From contig MHUW01000022.1 in the NCBI GenBank assembly GCA_001823575.1, positions 1 through 39,841 of the forward strand: a DNA stretch of 39,841 nt. The letters run 5' to 3'. Position 1 is the first letter of the stretch, and each line of letters begins with the position of its first letter. A program made the position numbers and the translations under genes. This document shows, in pieces, positions 1 through 8,567 of the stretch. Under the pieces are notes generated by a model that saw only the letters and a list, made by a program, of their open reading frames with translations, made no database searches and had not been told where the DNA came from. The stretch comes from Candidatus Yonathbacteria bacterium RIFCSPLOWO2_01_FULL_47_33b. Lineage in GTDB: Bacteria; Patescibacteriota; Minisyncoccia; Phycocordibacterales; UBA1550.

Positions 1-312
1 CATAAGGTATGGTACTGTCGTGATAGTATTAAATATCCACGCAAGCTCTGTCACCTCGGGTACGTCGGACTGAAGAAAAATTGTTGTCTTTTTTGGATCA
101 ACGCCGATGACGAGATAATCCATTACGAGGTCGAGGGTAAGCTTGCGCAAAAGCTCCCCATCCGACACGCTCGTGAGCGCGTGGTAGTTGGCAACAAAAA
201 TAAACTGACGATAGTCGTCCTGGTGGTCCACAAACTGGCGCATAGCACCAAAATAGTTACCAATATGGGCAGTCCCCGTTGGTTTAACCCCCGAAAGTAG
301 CGTTTTTTGCAT
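1..312 (-). CDS. trpS: Tryptophan--tRNA ligase, N-terminal part (runs off left edge)
   Basis: Attaches tryptophan to tRNA(Trp) in the cytoplasm. The minus strand is open for 104 codons from the ATG at 312 to the window edge. It begins MQKTLLSGVKPTGTAHIGNY, the class Ic synthetase start with SG.KPTG and the HIGN version of the HIGH nucleotide-binding motif. Further on come FVANYHALT and a LDLVMDYL.IG.DP segment typical of TrpRS. The remaining two thirds, including KMSKS, lie outside. A TAGTAT box preceded by TGG ends 6 nt before the ATG, so the mRNA may be leaderless; AAGGA also sits there but very close to the start. TyrRS is the nearest alternative, but the SGVKPTG/HIGNYFGA context fits TrpRS. 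Confidence 0.9.
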   Translation of the reverse strand, partial: MQKTLLSGVKPTGTAHIGNYFGAMRQFVDHQDDYRQFIFVANYHALTSVSDGELLRKLTLDLVMDYLVIGVDPKKTTIFLQSDVPEVTELAWIFNTITTVPYLM

Positions 313-318
313 TTCCTT

Positions 319-327
319 ATACTACCA
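319..327 (-). promoter_or_regulatory. Probable extended -10 promoter of trpS
   Basis: On the minus strand TGG precedes TAGTAT (319-324), which ends six bases before the trpS ATG. No good -35 box is seen; TTCAAA lies about 18 bp upstream. The remaining 110 bases up to the hairpin at 440 hold nothing else I can support. Confidence 0.4.
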
Positions 328-436
328 GAAAAGCAGAGGATTTTGAAGGGGTGTCACAAACCTACGAGCATCAAAATTACCTTTTTATTAAAAATAATAT
401 ACTCCACACTAAAAACTCCTTGAAGCATATGCTTAA

Positions 437-937
437 TTATTCAACAAACCAAGAAAAAATTTTTTGTTCTTGGTTTGTTGAATTTTGGCTTACTTTGGCT
501 TCAAAGATTTTTCTAGGAAAATCTTTTTTGCTAATCTTATGACCCAAGGGGCCATCTGAGCCTTTTACTGTATATTCAGTATTTTTACTTCTTGAGACAC
601 TAATCCACTCAACTGGATTATGAACATCATTTAAAATCTCTTTTAATTCTTCAAAACTTAGAGCAAGTATTCCATCCTCACCACAAACTAATAGCAAAAA
701 TACATCTCCTATTTTATTTTTTATTTCCAGAATCTCGTCCTGATGCTCCTTTGCAAAACTAAATCTCCATGGGGACATTCTCTTTGTGGAATGTTTAATA
801 AACAACCCAATATTCTTATTTAACACATAAGAAGCGTTACTTGGACTTGAGAAGGGTTCAATAATGACCCCATGCCCTGATTCGTGAAGTAATTTTGTCA
901 ATACTGCTCCATGGTAAAATTCAAATTCTTTAATCAT
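437..937 (-). CDS. 166-aa protein of unknown function, last gene of the methyltransferase/Z1 cassette
   Basis: Its start overlaps the stop of the Z1 gene in an ATGA arrangement, so the two are probably translationally coupled and functionally linked. The protein starts MIKEFEFYHGAVLTKLL and has alternating predicted strands: a GVIIEPF strand, then YVLN followed by IGLFIKHSTKR, an SPWRFSF turn, and a VFLLLVCGEDG strand before an acidic helix (SFEELKEIL). The strand-IKHS-strand-helix order is reminiscent of restriction-endonuclease-like folds, but I see no convincing PD-(D/E)xK acidic residue pair, so I make no nuclease claim. The last ~14 residues are encoded by a terminator-like hairpin and may be non-conserved. 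Base composition is as A/T-rich as the other two genes of the cassette. It could be the effector, a specificity subunit or an accessory factor. Confidence 0.75.
   Translation of the reverse strand: MIKEFEFYHGAVLTKLLHESGHGVIIEPFSSPSNASYVLNKNIGLFIKHSTKRMSPWRFSFAKEHQDEILEIKNKIGDVFLLLVCGEDGILALSFEELKEILNDVHNPVEWISVSRSKNTEYTVKGSDGPLGHKISKKDFPRKIFEAKVSQNSTNQEQKIFSWFVE
440..482. terminator. 15-bp perfect inverted repeat at the 3' end of the defence cassette
   Basis: Arms 440-454 and 468-482 are perfectly complementary; the 13-base loop contains A6T6. It lies inside the last codons of the 166-aa gene, whose stop codon comes just after it at 437-439. It is probably the transcription stop for the cassette, but there is no clean T-run after the stem on either strand, so a recombination-related role is also possible. 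Confidence 0.55.
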
Positions 938-2778
938 TTTTTAGGTATTTTTAAGAATCGAATACTCCCTTCATATTTATAGAATACGCGAGCTTTTCTC
1001 GATTCATTGAACAATACAAACACATGGTGCATTGCACTTGGAAATTTGTTTTCTTCCCTGTCATATTTACCAATAAACCCCTTTGAACGAACAATATTCT
1101 CCGCATCATCCATCTCACGCCCAGAGATATCTTTAGGCACATGGACAGCAATTGACTCACTACCGAGTGGACAAAAACTTTCAATATAATTGATTAGGTA
1201 TTTAGGGAGGCAATTTTCACCTAAAAGTTCCGAAAGCGCTTTTATTTTTTGCACTGGGTTAATATTTTGAACAAGAATTTCATTTATGGTATCAGGCTCA
1301 AAATCAAAAATGTTAAAACTCATTTCACCTTTATCTACAATAACATTTGTTTTGTCTATACTACCACTAGCTACAGCAGTAATTCTTTCTCCGTCTAACC
1401 ATACAGGCGACCTCTTGTTTTGCTTTCTTGATTCAAGCGACAATCTGTGAAATATAAAACATTTTTGCCAATCTAGATAAAGTGTCTTAGGGATTACCAA
1501 TTCAAAATAATTCAAATAATCACCGCGTGATCCAAACATCCTCGCTCTTTGGATGTAGGTATCTTGTTGAAGTTTATGCTTTACATCTCTCGTAAAGAAC
1601 ATAGTTAATAAATTATTAAAAGTAACTCCACGGGAAACAATATTTCCGCCAATAATAACCGTGAATGGAGCAGTTGGGTCAGTTGCAGTTCTATTGTCTG
1701 CCGCGTTAACCTCCTTATCGCTGTTCATTACAACAATATTATTTCTATCGCTGTTTGCTATGGCATATTTTGTAATTTCATCTGCATGTTCAGGATATCG
1801 CTCGTTGGCTATTTCCCATATTTTTTTAAAGTAAGCCTCATGATATTGGTTTCCTTCGTCTTTTAGCGCTTCCAGGGTTTTTACAATTTGTTTGTAATCT
1901 ACGGTATGGTCTGCCTTCTTGCTACTTGTATGAACAAGCATTGAATAATTTTTTTCTGGGTCGTTTACTGCAACATTTAAATATCCGACGTTCACAATAA
2001 AACTAAATAAAGCTTCTCTTAAATGTTTTGGGTCATCTCCTACGTCAGACAAGAATGTCAGCCTAAATGGTATATTTTCAATCAATACGGGGAAAAACAC
2101 ATCTTGCCCTGTGTAATTTGAGTGTGGACGAAAATCAATCCAATGTTCATTTTGATTTTCGTGTGTTTTGTTTAAATCGAGACGGGCGGGTGTTGCTGTA
2201 ACACCAATGTAAGTACCCTCCGAACCAATTAATTCCCCTGTAAGTTTGTTAATTGTGCTTTTTTCTTTTTTATTTATTTTTGAGTTTGGTGTTGCGTAGT
2301 CCGCCTCATCATCAATGACCACTCTGCGAGAGTGCCCATCTAGCTTTTGAATAAGTTTCTGTAAATCTTTTGAATTCTTTTTACAAAAAATAACCCATTG
2401 ATGGTCCCCAATCTTTACCTCTGCGGGCAATATCTCGCTAAATTTTTTTGGTGACGGGGAAAGACCAGATCTTTGAAAACGTTCTAAATTTTGCCCCAAA
2501 AGCTGGACACTATCATTGAGTAGTACAATTACTATTTTAAAATTAAGATCAAGTAATTTAGCTGTTAAAGCAATCATCATCTCTGTTTTACCACTTTGAG
2601 GCTCACCGTATATTACAAATGACTTCTGATTATTTGTAATATTTACTACAGCATTTTCAACAACACTTTTTATTCTATCAACCTCTTGATTCATAGAAAC
2701 GAGCTTAGATAGTCGCCTCTCGTAGCGGTTATTATTTACTGTTCCTCTTTTCATTTCATCTAGATTAAATTCTGACAT
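934..2778 (-). CDS. Z1-domain ATPase/helicase of a restriction-modification-like system
   Basis: Likely a DNA-dependent ATPase acting with the adjacent methyltransferase. Counting from the ATG at 2778, there is a Walker A GEPQSGKT at 58-65, Walker B DDEAD at about 156-160 and VTATPAR at 193-199, all superfamily-II helicase features. The C-terminal half has GGNIVSRGVT (377-386) and DTYIQRARMFGSR (406-418), the signature of the Z1 domain, which Iyer, Abhiman and Aravind described beside MutL/MORC-type ATPases in restriction-modification operons. Longer frames begin at GTG 2832 or ATG 2820 and would overlap the methyltransferase by 29-41 bp. I prefer 2778, which leaves a 13-bp gap, but no ribosome site decides it. 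No separate MORC-like ATPase or obvious PD-(D/E)xK nuclease lies beside it. Confidence 0.85.
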   Translation of the reverse strand: MSEFNLDEMKRGTVNNNRYERRLSKLVSMNQEVDRIKSVVENAVVNITNNQKSFVIYGEPQSGKTEMMIALTAKLLDLNFKIVIVLLNDSVQLLGQNLERFQRSGLSPSPKKFSEILPAEVKIGDHQWVIFCKKNSKDLQKLIQKLDGHSRRVVIDDEADYATPNSKINKKEKSTINKLTGELIGSEGTYIGVTATPARLDLNKTHENQNEHWIDFRPHSNYTGQDVFFPVLIENIPFRLTFLSDVGDDPKHLREALFSFIVNVGYLNVAVNDPEKNYSMLVHTSSKKADHTVDYKQIVKTLEALKDEGNQYHEAYFKKIWEIANERYPEHADEITKYAIANSDRNNIVVMNSDKEVNAADNRTATDPTAPFTVIIGGNIVSRGVTFNNLLTMFFTRDVKHKLQQDTYIQRARMFGSRGDYLNYFELVIPKTLYLDWQKCFIFHRLSLESRKQNKRSPVWLDGERITAVASGSIDKTNVIVDKGEMSFNIFDFEPDTINEILVQNINPVQKIKALSELLGENCLPKYLINYIESFCPLGSESIAVHVPKDISGREMDDAENIVRSKGFIGKYDREENKFPSAMHHVFVLFNESRKARVFYKYEGSIRFLKIPKK

Positions 2779-2791
2779 TGAAATATTTAAT

Positions 2792-4120
2792 TTATTTTTC
2801 CATAACCAAAATGTACTCATACTCGTAAGCACATTTTTTATTTGGATTTTTTATACTTGTAAATTTCCCTGTACTTATATCGCGCCAAGGAGTAATCATT
2901 TTATTAGGAACTTCCCTTTTTATAATTTGGTATTTTTTAAAACCAATTTTAAGCATTTGTTCAGTTGCCACTTCGGCATTTAGAATATCTACTCCTTTAA
3001 GTTGAGTATTGCCGATTACAATACACGCATGTTTACCAGACTTAAGCACGCGATACATTTCTGAGAAAGCCAAGTTCATATCAATAAAATAATTTGATAC
3101 ATCTTTCGAAAGTGCTTTATCTAAAACAAACAAACGATCAACAATGTCTAAACCTATACTACTACCGATTTCTCCTTTTTGTTTATTTTTATAACTCGTT
3201 CCAACAAAATTTTTCCTAAATTCAATAAAATTATTCGAGGGGTTCTCCCAATTTTTAAAATTTTGGTTGTCTCCGCCAAACCATAATAGTGTCAACTGAT
3301 GTAAATCAGCATACTCATATGAAGTTACGTAGGGTGGCGAAGTTACAATTAAATCAACACTATTGTTTTTTAAAGGAAATTTTTTTGTTGAATCTCTCAG
3401 TAAAATTTTAGCAGGGGTTTGCAGGTTTTTATCTTTTTTAAGATTTAAATAAAATTGCTGGTTCTTTTTCACCATTGATCTTGCATGTCTCAAAAACGTA
3501 CTGACAGTTTGTGGATTCTTTTTATTTTTATCAACAGTAGGCTTAGTACTCTTCATCAACCAGCGTGAAGTATTTTTTAAATTATGAGAAAAAGCACACA
3601 AGAAGAATTTTTTTATTTTTGTGTCTTTAATTTTTTTAATTTTAGAATAAATAAAATCCAACTCTTTTATTGTCTTTTTCTCAAACCAATAAAGTAGCCT
3701 TTCATTTTTAAGGTGATTTTTAGATATCACAGTCTTTTCTTTTAAAAAAGAAATACTTAATCTTTCAAACTCAATATCTAATTTTTCTGGATTTATTGGT
3801 GTTACTTTTACCTCAGCTATAAATTGGGCAACAGGATTGATATCAAAACCAAGACTTTTTCTTCCTAACCTTTTTGATTCAACAAGGGTTGTTCCGCATC
3901 CACCAAATGGATCAAAAACGAGGTCTCCTTCGGAGGTAAAATCATTCAATAATTTTTCAACAATATTCGGAATGAATTTCGCTGGATATCGATGATAACT
4001 GTGTGTTAAGGCGGTGGTCTCTGAACGAGTAACGTCTTTGAACGACCAAGATTTTTTAGGTTCTAGGGCTACAAACGTACTTAGTATATTTTTAATATCC
4101 ACCGTTGGCATAGTCCTCAT
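2792..4120 (-). CDS. DNA methyltransferase (amino-group, N4/N6 type)
   Basis: Methylates a base amino group in DNA using S-adenosylmethionine. From the ATG at 4120, SAM-binding motif I reads DPFGGCGTT at about residues 70-78, followed by the GFDINP acidic loop. Catalytic motif IV reads TSPPY at about 260-264. Motif I comes first, with about 180 residues between that may hold target recognition. SPPY is common in N4-cytosine enzymes but also occurs in N6-adenine ones, so the product is not decided. A TTG at 4141 would lengthen the frame; ATG 4120 or ATG 4111 is more likely because TATAAT (4119-4124) ends just before them. It is the first gene of the cassette and protects the host if the cassette restricts DNA. 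Confidence 0.87.
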   Translation of the reverse strand: MRTMPTVDIKNILSTFVALEPKKSWSFKDVTRSETTALTHSYHRYPAKFIPNIVEKLLNDFTSEGDLVFDPFGGCGTTLVESKRLGRKSLGFDINPVAQFIAEVKVTPINPEKLDIEFERLSISFLKEKTVISKNHLKNERLLYWFEKKTIKELDFIYSKIKKIKDTKIKKFFLCAFSHNLKNTSRWLMKSTKPTVDKNKKNPQTVSTFLRHARSMVKKNQQFYLNLKKDKNLQTPAKILLRDSTKKFPLKNNSVDLIVTSPPYVTSYEYADLHQLTLLWFGGDNQNFKNWENPSNNFIEFRKNFVGTSYKNKQKGEIGSSIGLDIVDRLFVLDKALSKDVSNYFIDMNLAFSEMYRVLKSGKHACIVIGNTQLKGVDILNAEVATEQMLKIGFKKYQIIKREVPNKMITPWRDISTGKFTSIKNPNKKCAYEYEYILVMEK

Positions 4121-4124
4121 TATA
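4119..4124 (-). promoter_or_regulatory. Consensus -10 box (TATAAT) of the methyltransferase cassette
   Basis: TATAAT on the minus strand overlaps the ATG at 4120 and ends 7 bases before the in-frame ATG at 4111. If used, the transcript would begin at about the second ATG, giving a leaderless message. No well-spaced -35 was found: the TTGACC upstream is too far away (26 bp). Confidence 0.4.
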
Positions 4125-4214
4125 CAGTCAATGCCTGACAATTACCACCAGGTCAAATTTTTTATATTATCGGAGGTAAACTAAAAAATACTACACGCTC
4201 CCCCACCTTTTTTC

Positions 4215-4262
4215 AATTCCTCAGTAAGCTTCTCGGCTTTGCGGGAGAGTTTGGTGGGGGTT
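4215..4262 (-). repeat. 48-bp duplicated remnant of the dnaJ 3' end (distal copy)
   Basis: Matches 4836-4883, inside the dnaJ coding region, at 45 of 48 positions and in the same orientation. Read in the dnaJ frame it still encodes [12 protein letters not shown] followed by TEELKK, then diverges to a stop. The two copies bracket the relBE pair. The rest of 4142-4269 holds no gene that I can see. Confidence 0.8.
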
Positions 4263-4269
4263 ATTATCC

Positions 4270-4539
4270 CTAAACCCTCTTATCAGCTAGTGCATATACT
4301 ACGGAACGGTGTGTAATGAGAATAACGAACACTTCTTTTTTCTTTAGCTGAAATACAATACGGTAGTCACCCACTCGTAGACTTCTCAGTCCAGCTAGCG
4401 AAAATTGGAGTGGTTTTCCAAAAAATTCAGGGTTACTCGAGAGCTTTTCCTCAATAGCTTTCCTGATAGCGTTTTTATGAACAGATGAAATAGCAGAAAT
4501 ATCATCCACTATTTTTTTATGGTATGTTATCTCAAACAT
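4270..4539 (-). CDS. relE: RelE/ParE-family toxin, copy 1
   Basis: Probable mRNA-cleaving toxin of a type II toxin-antitoxin pair. The 89 residues show the fold's order: an N-terminal strand (MFEITYHKKIV), two helices, then LRSLRVGDYRIVF and VFVILITHR strands with the basic residues usual for RelE-like ribonucleases, and a VVYALADKR tail. It starts 3 bp after the antitoxin stop. It is about 84% identical by eye to the toxin at 33486-33755. HigB- or ParE-type activity cannot be excluded from sequence alone. Confidence 0.85.
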   Translation of the reverse strand: MFEITYHKKIVDDISAISSVHKNAIRKAIEEKLSSNPEFFGKPLQFSLAGLRSLRVGDYRIVFQLKKKEVFVILITHRSVVYALADKRV

Positions 4540-4542
4540 ATC

Positions 4543-4767
4543 CTACTTTCCCCACACTTCTGTGTGCGTCAGTTTTTTCCCTTTTTCTTTCAGTCTGTTG
4601 TCAGCAAGCAAAGAAAAAGCCTTGTCCTCTTCCATCATTAACGATATTTTGAGAAGCTCACTAATCTTTGTTGCCTCAGGAACGCGGTCACGCTTTGCAA
4701 TATGCGTGATCATTTTTTCAACCTCAGGAGCAAGGGTAATATTCAATCTTCGTTTTGTGGTAGCCAT
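4543..4767 (-). CDS. relB: RelB-like ribbon-helix-helix antitoxin, copy 1
   Basis: The 74 residues begin MATTKRRLNITLAPEVEKMI, a ribbon-helix-helix DNA-binding N-terminus (RLNITL strand, then two helices). A charged tail (MMEEDKAFSLLADNRLKEKG) probably wraps the toxin. It neutralises the downstream toxin and should repress its own promoter. The ATG at 4767 lies six bases after the -10 box, so the message is probably leaderless. It is about 89% identical by eye to the antitoxin at 33759-33983. Confidence 0.85.
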   Translation of the reverse strand: MATTKRRLNITLAPEVEKMITHIAKRDRVPEATKISELLKISLMMEEDKAFSLLADNRLKEKGKKLTHTEVWGK

Positions 4768-4773
4768 ATAACA

Positions 4774-4801
4774 AGTGTATCAAAAGTGTGCCGTTTGTCA
4801 A
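4774..4801 (-). promoter_or_regulatory. relBE copy 1 promoter and likely operator
   Basis: TTGACA (4796-4801) and TACACT (4774-4779) on the minus strand are 16 bp apart. The spacer and -10 contain ACACTT twice, 11 bp apart (one helical turn), a plausible antitoxin operator. About 31 bp here are identical to the region before the second relBE at 33984-34016. Confidence 0.7.
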
Positions 4802-4816
4802 CAGTACCTCAAAGGA

Positions 4817-5878
4817 CTAAATCCCCTCCTCTCTTAATTCCTCAATAAGTTTCTCGGCTTTGCGGGAGAGTTTGGTGGGAGTTTTTACTTCGACTTTGAT
4901 GATGAGGTCGCCGCGGCGTTTGCCGGTGTTGTCGAGCGGTACGCCCTTGTCGCGGATACGGAGAAGCTCGCCCGAGGAGATGCCCTTAGGAATCTTTACT
5001 TTTATTTCTCCATCAAGCGTTTGCACAGGATACTCGGCACCGAGGAGTGCGTCGGAGAGCTTCACCAATAAGTTCATTGTGAGATTATGTCCTTCGCGTT
5101 TGAATACCTTGTGCGATGCGACGTGGATACGTGCGTAGAGATCACCCGTGGTACCGTTTTGTACGGCCTCACCCGCACCGGTCATACGCAGGGTCTCGCC
5201 GTGTTGAATGCCTGCAGGCACGCGAAGCGTGAGCTCCTCGTCTTTGCGGGCTACGCCGTGGCCTTTACAGGTTGTGCATTTCTCCTCGGGAATCTTACCC
5301 GTGCCTCCGCACGCTCCACACTCGCGCTCTTGCATAAAGGTACCAAGGAATGACCGTACAGCCTCCTGGATGCGGCCTTGCCCCTTACATTCTGCACAGG
5401 TCTTCATCGCCGTACCTTCCTTTGCGCCGGTACCATTACAGGTTGCACACTTTGCCGTTTTGGTCAGACGGACTTTGCGCTCCACGCCAAACACTGACTC
5501 TGAAAATGAAATCTCGAGGTCAACAGAAATATCACGCCCGCGACGCACTTGAGCGCCTCTCCCCCGCCCTCCGCCAAAAAAGTCACCAAAGATATCGTTC
5601 AGGTCTACCCCTTCAAAACCCTGACCACCTTGGAACCCACCAAAACCTGACGGATCAAAACCTCCCTGTCCGGGGCCAGCACTGCCGTAGGTGTCGTACT
5701 CTTGACGCTTCTTTTCATCCGAGAGTATCTGGTACGCTTCACTCGCCTCTTTGAACTTTACTTCATCACCGCCTTTGTCGGGATGATGTTTATGCGCGAG
5801 CTTGCGGAACGCTTTTTTAATTTCGTCCTGCGATGCGCCCTTTTCTACGCCCAGTGTTTTGTAATAGTCTTTTGCCAT
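4817..5878 (-). CDS. dnaJ: Chaperone DnaJ (Hsp40)
   Basis: Co-chaperone that delivers unfolded proteins to DnaK and stimulates its ATPase. In 353 residues it shows a J domain (1-65) with HPD in HHPDKGGD, a Gly/Phe-rich linker, four CxxCxGxG zinc-finger repeats ([32 protein letters not shown]) and the C-terminal substrate-binding region. All four zinc repeats are intact, so it is a type I DnaJ. It lies downstream of dnaK but is separated from it by a terminator, so it may have its own promoter. Its last 16 codons are duplicated at 4215-4262. Confidence 0.97.
   Translation of the reverse strand: MAKDYYKTLGVEKGASQDEIKKAFRKLAHKHHPDKGGDEVKFKEASEAYQILSDEKKRQEYDTYGSAGPGQGGFDPSGFGGFQGGQGFEGVDLNDIFGDFFGGGRGRGAQVRRGRDISVDLEISFSESVFGVERKVRLTKTAKCATCNGTGAKEGTAMKTCAECKGQGRIQEAVRSFLGTFMQERECGACGGTGKIPEEKCTTCKGHGVARKDEELTLRVPAGIQHGETLRMTGAGEAVQNGTTGDLYARIHVASHKVFKREGHNLTMNLLVKLSDALLGAEYPVQTLDGEIKVKIPKGISSGELLRIRDKGVPLDNTGKRRGDLIIKVEVKTPTKLSRKAEKLIEELREEGI
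4836..4883 (-). repeat. 48-bp direct repeat, intact copy within dnaJ
   Basis: The functional copy, coding for the last residues of DnaJ ([16 protein letters not shown]). See 4215-4262 for the remnant on the other side of relBE. Confidence 0.8.
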
Positions 5879-5913
5879 ATATTCACTCTGTATCCTATCA
5901 TTTTACCATGCAA

Positions 5914-5949
5914 TACAAAAAGGTCTCGTACATACGAAACCTTTTTGTA
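5914..5949. terminator. Terminator hairpin between dnaK and dnaJ
   Basis: Arms TACAAAAAGGT (5914-5924) and ACCTTTTTGTA (5939-5949) pair. An inner TCGTA/TACGA stem follows one mismatch. The run of T at the stem foot suits termination on the minus strand after dnaK. Confidence 0.7.
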
Positions 5950-5961
5950 AAATACTTAGCC

Positions 5962-7854
5962 CTACTTCTTGTCGTCGCCTTCGGTAAACTCGGCATCGCG
6001 TACGTTGCCCTCGGGAGTATCACTGGGAGTCTGTGGTGCGCCCTCTTGTGGAGCGTTCTTCATCATCTCTTCGCCAATCTTTGAGAGTTCAGTCGAGAGT
6101 TCTACCCCTGCGGTCTTCATAGCCTCGAGGTCAGTGCCTGCGCCTGCGGTCTTTGCGGTTGCAAGCTTGCTCTCTACACTTGCCTTGAGCTCTGCGGACA
6201 CCTTGTCACCGTTTTCACGGAGTTCTTTTTCTGCGGTGTAGATCATCTGCTCGAGCGTGTTCTTGGTCTCGGCTGCATCGTGTTTCTTTGCATCTTCTTC
6301 TGCATTCATCTCTGCTTCCTTGGTCATACGCGCAATATCGTCCTTTGAGAGACCCGAGCTTGCTTCGATACGAATAGACTGCTCTTTACCCGTTGTCTTT
6401 TCTTTTGCCTTTACCTGAAGGATACCATTGGCGTCCACATCAAAGGTGACTTCTACCTGCGGAATACCACGTGGTGCCGTAGGAATACCATCGAGCACAA
6501 AGCGGCCAAGTGACTTGTTGTCCGGTGCCATAGGGCGCTCACCTTGTACGACGTGAATCTCTACTGAAGTCTGATTGTCAGCGGCAGTCGAGAATATCTG
6601 TGAACGTGATGCAGGGATGGTCGTGTTCTTTTCGATGAGCTTTGACGCTACATTACCAAAGGTCTCGATGCCGAGAGAAAGTGGAATAACGTCGAGAAGG
6701 AGAATGTCTTTTACATCACCCTGAAGGATACCTGCCTGAATAGCAGCACCAATAGCAACCACTTCATCAGGATTGATCGAACGGTTAGGCTCCTTACCAA
6801 AGAGTTCTTTGACGGCGTTAATGATAGCAGGCATACGTGTCTGTCCACCAACCATAATGATTTCGTTGATGTCCTCTTTCTTGAATGGCGAAGCAGCGAG
6901 TGCGCGCTTGGTAATCTCGATAGACTTCTGAATGTACTCACTGGCGAGCTCCTCGAGCTTTGCGCGAGAAAGTTTCAACTGCAAGTGCTTTGGGCCTGAA
7001 GCATCTGACGTAATGAACGGAATGTTAACCTCTGCGTCAGGCGTTGTTGAAAGCTCATGCTTTGCCTTTTCTGCAGCCTCCTTCAAACGCTGAAGCGCGA
7101 GCACATCGGTTGATACGTCGATGCCTGATTCCTTCTTGAACTCATCAGCAATCCAACGAATAATTTTCTGGTCGATATCCTCACCACCCATATGTACATC
7201 ACCGTCGGTTGACTTCACTTCAATAACATCATCACCCACTTCGAGAACTGACACGTCAAACGTACCTCCACCAAAATCGTACACAACAATCTTCTCGTCC
7301 TTCTTTTTATTAAAACCGTATGCGAGGGCTGCGGCGGTTGGTTCGTTGATGATACGCTTTACGTCAAAGCCTGCAATCTGGCCGGCGTCCTTGGTAGCCT
7401 GGCGCTGTGAGTCGTTGAAGTATGCAGGTACGGTAATAACCGCCTCGGTGATTTTCTCACCAAGCTTTGCCTCTGCATCCGCCTTGAGTTTCTGAAGCAC
7501 CATTGCCGAAATCTCCTCGGGGCGGTACTGACGGTCTCCCATCTTTACCATCACACTGCCGTCGGTTGAACGCTCGATACCAAACGCTGCATTCTTTTTG
7601 TCGCGCTGCACGCCTTCGTCCTCAAAACTATGGCCAATAAGGCGCTTGATACCAAAAAGTGTGTTCTGAGGATTGGTGACTGCCTGACGCTTTGCAAGCA
7701 AGCCGACAAGGCGCTCCCCGCCCTTTGACGTAGCGATGACAGACGGCGTCGTGCGTGCACCCTCGATGTTCTCAACAATGCGCGGCTCGCCACCCTCGAT
7801 GATTGCCATCGCTGAATTCGTTGTACCCAAATCAATGCCTAAAATTTTTGCCAT
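5962..7854 (-). CDS. dnaK: Chaperone DnaK (Hsp70)
   Basis: ATP-driven folding chaperone, 630 residues, normal length. The N-terminus [18 protein letters not shown] has the phosphate-1 loop; [17 protein letters not shown], the [13 protein letters not shown] phosphate-2 region and the [16 protein letters not shown] loop all follow. The substrate-binding domain begins after the [16 protein letters not shown] linker, and the acidic tail ends EGDDKK. It lies 41 bp downstream of grpE and is probably transcribed with it. I saw no CIRCE element upstream. Confidence 0.98.
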   Translation of the reverse strand: MAKILGIDLGTTNSAMAIIEGGEPRIVENIEGARTTPSVIATSKGGERLVGLLAKRQAVTNPQNTLFGIKRLIGHSFEDEGVQRDKKNAAFGIERSTDGSVMVKMGDRQYRPEEISAMVLQKLKADAEAKLGEKITEAVITVPAYFNDSQRQATKDAGQIAGFDVKRIINEPTAAALAYGFNKKKDEKIVVYDFGGGTFDVSVLEVGDDVIEVKSTDGDVHMGGEDIDQKIIRWIADEFKKESGIDVSTDVLALQRLKEAAEKAKHELSTTPDAEVNIPFITSDASGPKHLQLKLSRAKLEELASEYIQKSIEITKRALAASPFKKEDINEIIMVGGQTRMPAIINAVKELFGKEPNRSINPDEVVAIGAAIQAGILQGDVKDILLLDVIPLSLGIETFGNVASKLIEKNTTIPASRSQIFSTAADNQTSVEIHVVQGERPMAPDNKSLGRFVLDGIPTAPRGIPQVEVTFDVDANGILQVKAKEKTTGKEQSIRIEASSGLSKDDIARMTKEAEMNAEEDAKKHDAAETKNTLEQMIYTAEKELRENGDKVSAELKASVESKLATAKTAGAGTDLEAMKTAGVELSTELSKIGEEMMKNAPQEGAPQTPSDTPEGNVRDAEFTEGDDKK

Positions 7855-7895
7855 AGTATTTTTTGTTTGTTAGTTATTTTATAAATGCCGACTTT

Positions 7896-8513
7896 TTATT
7901 TTTGAACACCTGCCTTTACCTTTGCGGGACGGATGACTTTGCTGTGAAGACGATACCCTTTTTGAACAATCTCGACGACCGTATCAACCTTGTTTTCATC
8001 GGTGGGAATACCTTCCATTGCAATATGTATTCTCGGGTCAATCTTTTCTCCTACTACACCGATTTCTGAAAGTCCGCGTGCTTCAAGGACTGAGAACATT
8101 TGCGAGTAGATGTACTCGACACCTTTACGCCAGCTTGCATCTACTTTTTCCCAAGCCTCTTTGTTGGCAAACGCCATCGAGAAACTATCGAGTACGGGGA
8201 GCATATCTTCGACAAGCCCCTCTGATGCAAACTTTATCATATCGCCACGGCGCGTTTCCTCGTCTTTACGAGCGTTTGCAAAGTCTGCGCGCATACGCTG
8301 CCAGCCGTCGAGATTGTCTTTTTTCTCCTGCTCGCAAGTGCGCAATTTTTCGCGAAGTTTCTTTAACGTACCGGCAATATTCTCGCTTTCGTCCTCGCTT
8401 TCAAATTGCACGTCATCAATATACGTATCGGTAGCCTCCGTGTCAAGCGCCTCGCCTTGTGAGTCCATATTCCCTATTTTCTCATCTTTTTCCTCGTATT
8501 CTGTATCGGTCAT
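7896..8513 (-). CDS. grpE: Nucleotide exchange factor GrpE
   Basis: Releases ADP from DnaK. The 205 residues have an acidic, variable N-terminus, a long helical region (TLKKLREKLRTCEQEKKDNLDGWQRMRADFANARKDEE in outline) for dimerisation, and a beta domain with DPRIHIAMEGIPTDENK and VVEIVQKGYRLHSKVIRPAKV, the usual GrpE C-terminal signature. First gene of the grpE-dnaK unit. The promoter at 8528-8556 ends 14 bp before the ATG. Confidence 0.95.
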   Translation of the reverse strand: MTDTEYEEKDEKIGNMDSQGEALDTEATDTYIDDVQFESEDESENIAGTLKKLREKLRTCEQEKKDNLDGWQRMRADFANARKDEETRRGDMIKFASEGLVEDMLPVLDSFSMAFANKEAWEKVDASWRKGVEYIYSQMFSVLEARGLSEIGVVGEKIDPRIHIAMEGIPTDENKVDTVVEIVQKGYRLHSKVIRPAKVKAGVQK

Positions 8514-8527
8514 AGTATTGAAACCTC

Positions 8528-8556
8528 ATCATACCATACCCAGCAAAAGAGGTGAA
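8528..8556 (-). promoter_or_regulatory. Sigma-70-like promoter of grpE-dnaK
   Basis: On the minus strand TTCACC (8551-8556), a 17-bp spacer and TATGAT (8528-8533) with TGG in front, an extended -10. The predicted start leaves a leader of only about 8 nt before the grpE ATG. Confidence 0.6.
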
Positions 8557-8567
8557 ATTATTTTTGC

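Noticed and set aside
351-542. 63-codon plus-strand frame over the trpS-cassette gap
   Set aside because: Low-complexity A/T-rich product overlapping the hairpin, no ribosome site, opposite a coupled gene.
4119-4166. Standard -35/-10 promoter for the methyltransferase
   Set aside because: The TTGACC upstream is 26 bp from TATAAT, too far; only the -10 is reported.
8514-8567. CIRCE-type heat-shock operator before grpE
   Set aside because: No TTAGCACTC-N9-GAGTGCTAA or recognisable version found upstream of grpE, dnaK or dnaJ.
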